Source: Tetrapyrgos nigripes (lineage: Eukaryota > Basidiomycota > Agaricomycetes > Agaricales > Campanellaceae). From it: DNA of 64,000 nucleotides. Position 1 is the first letter of the stretch, and each line of letters begins with the position of its first letter. Shown in pieces: positions 21,663 through 31,855 of this stretch. The translations under genes and the position numbers were made by a program. The notes under the pieces are model-generated. The model was not told the origin of the DNA and searched no databases. It saw only the letters and a program-made list of their open reading frames with translations. The stretch spans positions 186,001 through 250,000 of the forward strand of contig JAACJM010000053.1 in the NCBI GenBank assembly GCA_013368315.1, read 5' to 3'.

Positions 21663-23369
21663 TCATAGTAAGGAGGGGGGAAGTAGATATAACTTCAGCC
21701 TGGGCAGCATTATTGGTATCTTGGACTCTAGCAATTCCTTCTTTCTACGCATATCTCTCAGTCTCGGGTATGAACTTGTTTGCAGTGTCGGCTCCAAGCC
21801 ACCCGTGGATTGTGAAGTGAATCCTGAAGCTGGAGTCCGAATAGCCCTGCGTGATATAAACAAGGGCTCGACCCTCAAAATCCCTGAGTCCTCCAACTGC
21901 TTAGAATATGACCTTCTACGCCATACCATAAAGAGGGTAACAGCAATGCCGAGTATCACGACTACTCCAACAACAATCCCTCCGATGATTGCAGAGTGAT
22001 TAGAATGGGAATGTGGACTATGAGATTCAGAAGACGAGCTGTCTTCTTGACTAGTGTACCTACCGTAAAATGAAAATCAGTTACATCTAAAAATCATGGA
22101 GAAAATCGACACACATAACTGAGTCAGTGATTGACATTGTTCCATAGGAAATATTTAGTTTATGTTCCGTATTGCTCAGGTTGGTTTTGCTCCAGACAAT
22201 ACTAGATTCAACTGTCGGTCTTGTCAAATCTGGTGTAGCTTTGTTAAATGTCGCAGTATCTCTAAGGTTCACAGCTTCTGCAGATCCATCATCAAGTTGA
22301 AGGTAGACTGTAATATCGGACGCCCAGAGGGCGGAAAAATAGTATATCGCGACACCTATACGAGATGAAATTCAGAAGATAAGTCAGACTGAGTGAGCGT
22401 TGGGCAAACCCACCTGTGAATGTAAAAACAGCTTTGCTTGATTTATCTTGACTAAAAAGTATTTGATCGCTGTGATAAAATTGCTGGGTGAGGTGGGTGG
22501 TATTTCTCGACCAAACGGCTTACATCGGGAAAACAAATTCAAGTGTTCAGGCAGTGTATAGAAGAGATAAAGAAGATCCTCACATGCTTCAGGTAAATAA
22601 CTGAATTGGTCGCTGCCTAGAGTGGCATTCACTGTATTATTCTTGAGCGATGATGGAGGAGAGATATCCCCATCATCATTTGTTGTGTACCTTCAAATGA
22701 TTTCATTAGAAACGGATTGTTCAGAGATGATTTAGAGATAGGATTGCACACATAATTGCATCCACTAAGACAATAGCTCCTGGCTCTGGCTGCCCATCAC
22801 TCGCTCGAGGATAAGATACGACAAGTGTATGCTCCCCGTCAGGTAAGTCTGTCTGGCTCCACAGTATCTGACTCTTCTGCGTCGATATTCGAGGAGCAGT
22901 CACGTTGAAACTGTCAGGATTTGGATGTGTAAGGTCCAATATGACCTGCTCCTGATCGTCAAATTGCAGAGCTGTGGTCATATTGTGGGACCATAGTGAT
23001 GAGAAGTAATACACTGCGACACCTGTAGAACAATCTGCAGTAAGTACTTTATTCCCACTGAAACCTTTGTAATAGAGCATAAACCTTGAAAAGTGAAGCT
23101 AGCTGTAGCTGAAGGGTCAGTACATTCAGCATGACTGCCACCATGATTCATGACATTGTCTGTAGTTGGAGACAGCGTCAATTTGAACCATTCTTTAAAA
23201 GTACTCTATGAGATCAATATGACTCGCTGAATATGAATAAAAGCGAACTTGTATCGGTGTAGCGAATCAGCGGACTCGATTCCTCTACAGTGACATTTTT
23301 GAGCGCTCCAAAAGAAGGTGGGCTCCAGACTACCAACGACAAAAGCAGATAGAGAGCGAGATATTGCAT
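21663..23369 (-). CDS. Single-pass membrane protein with two tandem extracellular domains
   Basis: The start at 23369 gives a clear signal peptide (MQYLALYLLLSLVVWSPPSF, cleavage near GA). Exons 23369-23249, 23192-23085 and 23022 onward join in frame. Domain 1 contains GVAVYYFSSLW, domain 2 GVAIYYFSALW. Each is followed by a D-D-x-nVxL segment, a W-S-x-T-x-L-x-x-x-E-H motif and V-D-A-I-M-Y-T/S-V-M-Y-T. A membrane helix (AIIGGIVVGVVVILGIAV) precedes WRRRSYSKQ and a short basic cytosolic tail ending at 21663. Splicing around 22490-22640 is uncertain: the frame of DQILFSQDKSSKAVFTFTG requires a donor I could not place. The design matches the gene at 17305-19066, suggesting an ancient duplication. 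Function unknown. Confidence 0.75.
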
Positions 23370-26300
23370 GGTCGTCGATGGCGAGTGGGGCGATGGGAGA
23401 AGATCGGGACTACCTGAACCTTGCCTAAACGCATCGATAAGTTGAAAAGGAACTCGAAGCTTAATCTCCGGATACTCACCACAGCTTGAAAACTTGAGCG
23501 AAGAGCCAATGTTCGCGCGACCAGCCACTTAGTCCGAGCTCGAAAGATCCAAGCCAGATTCTACGGTTCAGGAGCTTTGAGATGTCGAGGGCAAGGTAGG
23601 AAAGGGGTGGGTCGTCAAGATTTCGTAGCTCAGCACACATATAGAGGCTCCAGCGTTAATCAGTGTACAATAATGTATCAGTATCATGACCAGAACAACC
23701 TTAATGCACGCCATCGTCACATAGGGATTGGGGGGATGAGTATCATTTTGATGTCTCTTTGTTCTTGCTAAGGCTCGAACAGGTCAATGATAGTTCAGAA
23801 CTCAACGGTGCTTACATTATTCGTGACACGGTATTACTTCTTCATATTTGAGAACTAGATTACGAAGCCCTTAAGGCCGAATTTACTTAGGTCAATCTCG
23901 GGCTCGGATTCAGTCTCCCATCCTTTTCGTTGCCACTCAATCGGCTGTACGGTAAACACCGACAATTGTATAGTTCACGTCATTAATGCGTGTTTCCTTC
24001 TCTCAACCGTCACTCCAACGAAGTGGGGGTAGTTCTTCCGGGTCTTCCCTGCTTTCATTCTTATTACCTTATCCCACTTACGCTTTCCCTGTCGCCTTCA
24101 ATTGAATGTTACGACAACAACGATACAAGGAAACTAGACACGACCCCGTAATACGGAAATGAAAACGATGCCCGCATGTCAATGTCAAGTATAGTGAACA
24201 GCACGGTCAGGCGGGTCGCCACTGCTCCCGGGTAAGTATGGAAACCCGGAAGGCCTCGCTCGTTGAGTGATCTACTTTTGATTGACGATACTTTGGACCA
24301 CTCCTTCATCTTTGATATGTCCGTACTCTATATTAATCGGTATTTCGTACTCGGATCCAAGAGCTTTTTTTCGTGAGACGGTGACGCTGCCAAGCTGGGT
24401 AGAAGAGACATTGATTGAGTCTCTGAGGAAAGACTTAACTAGGGTAAAAGGCCATCGCTTCGTGTGGCAAGTTACAAGGCCCTTTGATAAAAAGCACAAG
24501 TCTAATGTGTTGTATACATCACAGAAGCAGTCTCATTCATACAAGAGGGGTATGGGTGTGTGACTGCAGTAGACCCCCCATACTAGCCACTATGATATTC
24601 TGGAAGTATGTCGTTGGTGGATGTTCCATCCTGCAGTCCATTTTGTGTACATTGAGCATTGTTGTTTGACCTCGTAACCTACTACTACATTGTAATATTA
24701 TTGTAATCAAACATACAAAAAGCCGACCAAGGGGGCTCCATGTGATAGCATTTCCATATAGGGGTGGTTAGTTAGTCCAGCTGCCAGGCCGTTAAAAAAT
24801 TTTTGGATCCCCCCCTATTCTAGAGTCTGGAAGGGGTTCTGACTGGGTTATAAGGTAATCTTAGGTATGAATCACCATTGGTTCTCTAACAAACAATATT
24901 TTGAACTATTGTCAACCCATGTTGACCAAAACCTTCCACTACTGTAAATCTGAGGGCTGTTGCGCTCCCGAATTGTTTAGACCACTTACTACTCACACCT
25001 CAAAAGTGCGCGTTGTAATCCAATGTATACTACTTAATCTTCATTTTGATCAGAGGAATTTTCTTAATTGTAAGAAAATATGGACAGGCTTATGTGGATT
25101 ATGACTGTTTCTACACGCGGTCTAGTACTTAAAACTTCAAATCCGAGCAAATGAAGATAACGACAAAAAATGTATGTCTGTGCAAAAATATTGGTCAATA
25201 GTTTGTTTGAAAAAGGAGGTTTCGTGCATAAGTTCTCTAATTGCACTCTCACGAGCTCGTTAGCATGCTGCCGAGATGGGCAGACGGGCAGAAAAATTTT
25301 TCCGAAGTTTGTTGGGAAATATTTTCAGCGTCGGTTTTGTCCAGAGGAATAAAGATTCGACAACCCTATTCTCTGGACGACAGCCTGCGAACGAGGACCG
25401 GAAGAGTCGTGAGTTGGCCCAAATTCGTTATAATCGTATCACCATTTATATAGTAAGGTGAATTTGTACATCGGCAAAACCCCAGTTCCCTTCCCAGCCC
25501 TTTAATTGCCCCCAATGCCTGTAATGGACTGATAAGATCTATTAACAAAAGCATTTGCAGCAAGATGAGGCACATAAGAATAAGAGAATCACAACCATTT
25601 ACACGGACAGCCTCCCTCAGCCGCACGCCACCACAGCTTTCCTTTTACAGTCAGAATTGATCCACATTCACATATTATTCGTGTTATAGCATAGATACAA
25701 CAGTAATGAGTATTTCTAGTAATAAGTGAAGGTGTGGGGCAGTGAATAGACGTGGAGATACATTTGAACCACGAAAAGAAATTGTAGAACGACAAACTAC
25801 AGATCATAAGGAACGTGTAAAAGACAATTGAATAAATACAACATAGAGATAAAGACGCAGTCAATTTCAATAACAATAAAGTATAGGACGGCAGGGAGTG
25901 GTGCATAAGGATAACAGTAAATCAAAGCAACGACGGAAACTATATGAAAACGGTGAGCAAAGAATATAATCAAGAAGCGATGAAGAGATACTTGCAGATC
26001 GAGCAGTACCAAAAGCCCCCTATCCACGCCCACAGCATCAAACACAAGCACATATACTCAACACGTCTTTCTCCGACCCGCTACAGAGTGCCTATCCCAA
26101 ACAAACACGTGAATAGCGATGAGCAGAGTGCGGCCGTGAAGTGTAAAGGTAATGAGTTGCGTGGTCGTGGTGAAGGGAGGAAATAGAAGATGGGAATGGA
26201 ACGAGCGTTGAGAAAACCCCAGGCCTTATATACCCTCCAAACGGGAATGGCCGAGATTTCAGAGGGCGCGGATCGAGCACACTCTTACCAAATAAGGGAA

Positions 26301-26636
26301 GAATGACGTCGTGTGATGGCATCATCGTCGTCACCTATCCATAATGGGGAAGTGCGCAGACATTACTCGGTTGGGCAATTTTTTTTCTTTGCCAGGGTAG
26401 GCCAGGAGGTGCTAGGGGCGGTATTCTGCAGACGGTAGCGCAGCTTTCCAGTCGTAAGGCGTTCTGAGCGGTGATAAGTATAGCCTAAGGGCACGTTTGC
26501 AGACGTTTGCCGGTCTCAACGCTCCGCTTTGTCTCCGCGTGTCTTTCTGCTTCCACCATGGCAACGACTCTCCCTTCTCTCAGCCACTCACACACGATGA
26601 CTGCGGAGCACTACGTAGAGAGGAGAAAACACCCTA
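23370..26636. other. Intergenic stretch; one dispersed repeat, no gene supported
   Basis: It contains one copy of the GGCC-GCTTCG-TGGCAAGTTAC repeat (24441-24482) and a TATA-like GGGTATATAAGG on the minus strand at about 26220-26231. The frames downstream of that box on the minus strand are hydrophobic or low in information, and no family is recognised. Confidence 0.4.
24441..24482 (+). repeat. Dispersed short repeat, copy 1
   Basis: The text ggtaaaaggccatcgcttcg followed by tgtggcaagttacaaggccc matches copies at 42262-42307, 38513-38546 and, more weakly, 45390-45422. About 40 bp are shared; the flanks differ. Confidence 0.65.
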
Positions 26637-26864
26637 CACTGGAAGCAAATCCCTGTAAATACACCACCATACAGGGGTATTACAGCAGCCTTACTACAGG
26701 GCCTTGCATAATTTCCTTCAGGTCACGCCCAAAAATCCCATGTTTATTTGTATTTATTGTTTGTATTTTTTTAAATAGAATCAATACATTTTGCCTCATG
26801 GACGCTTTGAGGACGGTGTGCAGTGAGAAGCTGTTGAGTTCAGACAATCCATTTCTCTTTCGTG

Positions 26865-27937
26865 ATGCCCCAAACGCTCAGTGTGGACCTCCGCAAACGA
26901 ATCGTTCATTGGTGAATCAATGAGCAGCGTGAAGTCAGTGAGATTGCAGAACTTGCAGGATGTGCAGAGCGGACCGTTTACAGCATACTGAAGCTGTATG
27001 CAGACATGGGCACATATCTGTCCAAGGCGACCGGTGTGGGCAGACCCCGTTTGTTTACTATGGAGGACAAAGCCTACACAGTCTCAGTATTTAGGCAGAA
27101 TCCCACTCTCTACCTCGACGAACTCCAGGACCGCATGTGGAGGGACTGTGAATTGGATGTATCCATTGCGACTATATCTCGTACGCTTCGGGAAATGGCA
27201 ATGTCCAACAAGAAGGTTGCCTATGAAGCTCTCCAGAGGGATGAAAGACTGTGAAACATTTGGATTGGTGAGAATGGTGGCATTCCAATGGAGTACATTG
27301 TCTGTCTAGATGAGGCAGGCATCTGAGGAGATGATCACCACAGACTTCAAGGTTGGGAATCTCTTGGAATGGCATGTGCACAAAGGGCCATATTTTGCCA
27401 TGGGACGAGGTTCTCTGTGCTTCCTGCCCTCACTGTGGAAGGTATTGTCGCAATGGATATCTTTGAGGGAACTGTCAACATGGAGATATTCGTCAAATTC
27501 ATAAGGGAAGAATTAGTATGTCAGTCTTTCTTTGCCACATCCTCTCTTCTGAACCAGCATTAATAGGCACCCTGTCTCACTCCGTTTCCTGGCCCAAGAA
27601 GTGTTGTGATTCTTGACAACACGCCAATTCATCACTCCAAAGAGATACATGCCATAATTGAGGACGAGTGCGGTAAATCCATCTAGCTCTGATACTATGA
27701 TTAGTGCATTATTGAGCAACATATCTAGGTGCTAGACTCATTTACCTCCCACCATATTCTCCTGATCTCAATCCAGCAGAGCAGGCATTCTCATTTATAA
27801 AGGCATGGCTTCAACGTCATGAATCCGAACTTGTCAATGATGCAACATGGCTGACACTGATTGAAGAAGCTACTCAAGCCATAACTCCGGAAATCGCACA
27901 GGGATGGTTCAAAAAACTGTGGTTACAATTGGAGTGA
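26865..27937 (+). pseudogene. Tc1/mariner transposase, full length with three in-frame TGA codons
   Basis: From MPQTLSVDLRKRIVHW the frame runs through the helix-turn-helix EIAELAGCAERTVYSILKLY, NPTLYLDELQDRMW and ISRTLREMAMSNKKV. It then gives the first catalytic Asp in YIVCLDEAG, the second in VVILDNTPIHH, and PPYSPDLNPAEQAF with the acidic third residue. It ends LWLQLE at 27937. Two introns (27516-27566 and 27673-27728) restore the frame. The length of about 321 codons is normal for the family. The only breaks are TGA codons after W16 of the start motif, after DERL, and after DEAGI. I see no indel. The copy cannot make a full protein unless the stops are read through. Confidence 0.85.
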
Positions 27938-28376
27938 TGAGTACCACGAGGGTCACTAACTATATACTTCTATGCTGGTGGTAGTACTTTGTAGAAGCAA
28001 GCATGCAGGCAGTCAAGTAGGTAAAGTACAGATTATTCTCTTGTGTATGTACAGTTGGTATTAGAGTCATTCGCGTGTAAGAGTAGGTACTACCAAAAGA
28101 CAAATGTGTAAGTGTGATGACAGAAAATGCAATGACAGAGAACGCAATGACGGAGAGCACAGGCAATAGTCTGAAAGCAATGAAAGCAACTGGAGAGCAA
28201 TGGAAAACATGCAGTAGATACAAGCGGTGGATGTGCAAGGGCAGTGATCATATGATACAAGGGCAGATGTGTGAGAGCGGTGATCAAGATGAAAGACAGA
28301 AGATGTGCATAGAACATAATCAGAAATCAATATGCACAAGTGGCCAGTAATCAGTGAAGAGTGGTGCAGTAGGTAT

Positions 28377-30436
28377 CTAGTGTTGACAATGCTTGCTATC
28401 CACCCAACCCTGGCAGAAGGACTGAAATTGGATGGCTTTGCCTTCAAGGCACTTTGTTACTTTGCAGAGCCTCATAATTGATACTTTCGGAATGATATCA
28501 GGAGCAAAATGGACCTCTTGCAGAGCAGCTTGCGCCTCTCGCAAATCAATCCTGTGTTTCAGGAAGAAAGTCTCCAGACACTTGGAACGAAGAAACTCCG
28601 GTTCTGGATTGACCTTGGAAGGAGATGACACAGGTGATGAGGTAGGGGAAGGAGAGCGAGTGCGAGTGCATTTGTGATGACGACGATGAGAATGTCCGCA
28701 TCCACGTCCACGGCTATGACTACGGCTGCAACTGCAACTGCGACCACGACTGTGACCCATATGGTTAGATAAGACACTTGCGAGAAGCAGAGCAGTTGCG
28801 TCAGTAGTCGTAGTGGGTGCTTGAGGTGCCGGTGTGGGTGCTTGAGGTGCTGATGTGGGTTTGTCTGGCCGAGGTCCGTTCCCACCCCGAGGCCTGATGG
28901 CAGGCTTCCTGTTGCAGGTGGTCTCAATCCCAGGGATGTTCAGAGGCTCCATGATAACTGCTAGTCCTTTAATCTGAAGGGAATTAGCTATTATATTTAT
29001 CAAGGAGACAAGAGACTCACGATTTGGTCAGCCCACTCCCCCATGACCTTATTATTTAGGCTGACATGGCTACCAGTGGAATCTATCCAGCAGTAACCTG
29101 GAGCACCATGTTCATTTCCATGCTTGCTATCACAGCATTCCCAATCGTTCTTGATGCGGCCAATCCAATAACCACGGAGCTGGGATTTATCGCTGTACAT
29201 ATTGACTGAGGGAACCTATGAAAAGAGTAAACAAGAGACATGACTGCTAAAAGGGTGACAACGTACAGCAGTCTCATGCACTAGCTCTTGAGCCTCCTCA
29301 TTCTCTGCAGGCTAACATCAAAATCAGATGATGACAGAGGTAGGGAATAATAGAAAAGACGGACACGTTTGGCATGGACATGCCAGCCAGACATGTCACC
29401 CTCCTCGAACTCAACTTGTACATGGAAATTGGCTTTGTGCGGGTTGCTCCGACAGAGCTCAGTGACTGCCTTGTCGAATGAATCATTGGTTCCTACTTTG
29501 AGACGAGAAGATTTGCTGACATCCTTGTTAATAGATGAAGCAGATAGTGGGATAAAAAAGACTCACTTGAGACCTGTCCACCAGATATAGAAAGGAGGAC
29601 CATTGAGAGGACCTGCTGCGTAATCCTTGTCCAAATCATGGAGGGCAAGGAACCACTCCACGAAAGCAATCTGTGTGCTCGCAATGATTGGAGTTGAAGC
29701 GGTCAACACATCCGTTTTCAGAATCAGCTTGGGCTGTGCATTATGAGCACTGCAGTTGGCATTGGTATATGGAACGCGATAGCTCCTCCCAACAACCACC
29801 GAGTACACAAAGTCTGCAGAGACCCAGAGAATGAGCAGCTATATTATGACAAATTTTGCATAGACGACATACCTGAAAGATTATCTGCGGGTGTTGGCGC
29901 TGGTAGAGTATTGTCACGGGTATCATATGCAGGAGGAGGGAGATCAGGATCTGGCAGTATATGTAGATGAGATGAAGCCATGACATCAGGATGAAGAGAC
30001 ATACAACTGGTATGGTCACGATAGTAAGACATATTGAGGGGAGCTGTATGTGTCACAGCTTGAGCCACAGATGACTGTGGAGGCATTGCTTGGGAGACAG
30101 AAATCCCATGCTGAGGTTGGCGGTGTGGTGCAAACAAGGCTGGTTCTGCCGGTGCTTGCGGAGTAAGCATCTGCTGTGCTGGGGAGCTGGGTGTGGGTTG
30201 GGGCAAGACTGGTACTTGAAATTGAGGCAGTCGCTGGGCCCAATAGTTCCAGACAAAATCCTTATCTTCTTTAGTGGTATACATGATGGGGGGGTTGACA
30301 GCACCATCTGTGGGACATCAGTAGTTGCTCCATGTGTGTAGTTTGCTATCCTTCACTTACCCATCCAGGCTTTGCTCGCCCTCCACATGTCTGAGGGCCG
30401 GCTTGGATTGTCGAGGTTTGCCCAAACTGGATTCAT
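28377..30436 (-). CDS. Passenger protein of the Tc1/mariner-type element (581 aa, unknown function)
   Basis: Seven exons (30436-30361, 30307-29873, 29813-29567, 29515-29365, 29311-29267, 29215-29021, 28973-28377) join through GT-AG introns of about 47-60 nt into one frame without stops. The start is MNPVWANLDNPSRPSDMWRA. A Pro/Gln-rich region follows, then DFVYSVVVGRSYRVPY, then SDKSQLRGYWIGRIKNDW and GAPGYCWIDSTGSHVSLNN. The last resembles a Cys/His block (C-x4-H-x2-E-x-G-x-P-G-x-C-x3-x-G-x-H-V-x-L-N) that I associate with a large Agaricomycete family of unknown function. An RS-like Arg/Ser/His stretch comes next. The C-terminal 70 residues are helical (DLREAQAALQEVHFAP, KVTKCLEGKAIQFQSFCQGW), similar in style to a SAM-like module. 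Intact splice sites beside a decayed transposase suggest selection or a recent origin. Confidence 0.8.
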
Positions 30437-30725
30437 GGTTGACAGTTTAAATACCTCAGCTATGCAATGAGTCTTGGGAAAGGTTGAGGATGGTGCGGGA
30501 TGGTGGACAGCACAGACTTGATGACTCTTGACTGACGAGGCTCACAGGTGACTAGAAACAAGCTCAGAAATATCTTTAAAACCATTTTCTCGGGTGAGAT
30601 GAGGTGGAAAAGCGACGCAATGTGGGGCAAGACATGACACGTATACAAAACACAGCCTATATACAAATACAAATAAATACGGGATTTTCGGGCACGACCT
30701 GAAGGAAATTATGCAAAGCCCTGTA

Positions 30726-31156
30726 CAAGTCATTCAATAAGTAATACACCTTACATTACAGGAGTATTACAAACACATATATTTTTCAGAACAATCTTGT
30801 AAGACTGCTATAAATCAGGGTGGATTACAGCAACATTTCAGTGTGACATTCTATAATACTGCTGAGAAATACAGAGGTATTTCAGATTGACACTGGAAGA
30901 AATTTCTGCAATTACCCTGCCATACAGGGGTATTACAGCAGCCTTACAACAAGTCCAGGAATTTCTTCCAGTGTCACTCTGAAATACCTTTGTATTTCTC
31001 AGCAGTATTACAGAATGTATTACTGTGACACTATGTCACACCGAAATGTTGCTGTAATCCCCCCTGCTTTACAGCAGTCCTACAGGATTATTCTGAAAAA
31101 TATATGTGTTTGTAATACTCCTGTAATGTAAGGTGTATTACTTATTGAATGACTTG
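30726..31156. mobile_element. Palindromic MITE, 431 bp, inserted in the right TIR
   Basis: The ends CAAGTCATTCAATAAGTAAT and its inverse match for about 68 bp, and the rest of the element also folds back on itself around 30940. TA lies on both sides (30724-30725 and 31157-31158), and removing the element rejoins the TIR sequence of the host element. Its centre (about 30888-30985) itself has CACTGGAAGAAATT ends and contains CATACAGGGGTATTACAGC, both related to the TIR of the host element. It probably belongs to the same Tc1/mariner lineage. Confidence 0.9.
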
Positions 31157-31333
31157 TAGTAAGGCTGCTGTAATACCCCTGTATGGTGGCGTATTTACAG
31201 CGATTTGCTTCCAGTGCTATGGACCCCACATATGTTCCACCTGTATCTATCCCATAGACCTTTGTCAGCAACCTCTATACAAGACATCAACATCAACGAA
31301 ACCCAGATACGTCCACATGTGTATTCTAATAGT

Positions 31334-31855
31334 ATGGCTGGGGAGGTGAAGAGGATAAGCAAGTTGGCAAGAGGTCAGACGAGTAGTTTGAGAAAGGAGG
31401 ATTTTGATGGGAGGCCTGGTGCATTTGTTACTTTTGATGGCATGTTTTTCTCTTCATTATTTACCATCTCTACAGGTAAAACTTGTCCACACAAGGGTGC
31501 AACTTTGACCGTATCTAACGTTGGAGCTATCAGACACACCGGTGCTCGCCCCGTTCTTGTACCGGGAGGTGGAGTCGCCATTGTAGCAGTTGGCAGGGCA
31601 AGGTGGGAGTGGGATGCTGACCCTGCGTATGATGACTATCATGATAGAGATACTTTGGATGCGGCTTCGCTTGGGTTTGATGCCAATCCCGAGTCGGGTT
31701 TGCTTGGTGAGTTGTCTTTCCTTGACGCTTACTGAATCACTTGGTTATCAGGAACGATTCAAAATGGTCTCGGTTGGAGGCGCGTCCTTCTCCCTATCTC
31801 ATTCAGTGCTGATCACCGAGTAGTAAAAGGAGCAGAGATGGCTGCGTTTGTGTAG
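31334..31855 (+). pseudogene. C-terminal relic of a 2-oxoacid dehydrogenase E2 (dihydrolipoyl acyltransferase, branched-chain type)
   Basis: With introns at about 31417-31470 and 31708-31751 the frame reads EVKRISKLARGQ, EDFDGRPGKTCPHKGATLTV, SNVGAIRHTGARPVLVPGGG, VAIVAVGRARWEWD, then GWRRVLLPISFSADHRVVKG. These match the catalytic domain of E2 acyltransferases. The conserved HxxxDG motif is altered to HRVVKG, so the catalytic Asp is Lys. The frame stops at AAFV, about 25-30 residues early. The upstream part of the gene is missing; the transposon TIR ends only about 115 bp before. The intact enzyme is a mitochondrial complex subunit; this piece is probably non-functional. Confidence 0.75.

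Larger units (their letters stand above)
26637..31216. mobile_element. 4.6-kb Tc1/mariner-type element with a passenger gene
   Basis: The left end CACTGGAAGCAAATC and the inverse right end share an inverted repeat of about 125 bp. It includes CCATACAGGGGTATTACAGC and CATAATTTCCTTCAGGTC. In the right copy the repeat is split by a 431-bp insertion (30726-31156). CTA flanks both outer ends. Inside are a plus-strand Tc1/mariner transposase (26865-27937) and a convergent minus-strand gene (28377-30436). Tc1/mariner elements normally carry one gene only, so the second gene is unusual. Whether the element could ever move as this unit is an inference from the TIR positions. Confidence 0.85.

Noticed and set aside
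25797..26051. Hydrophobic minus-strand frame downstream of a TATA-like box at 26220
   Set aside because: High Phe/Leu/Val content from AT-rich text, no ATG context or family match.
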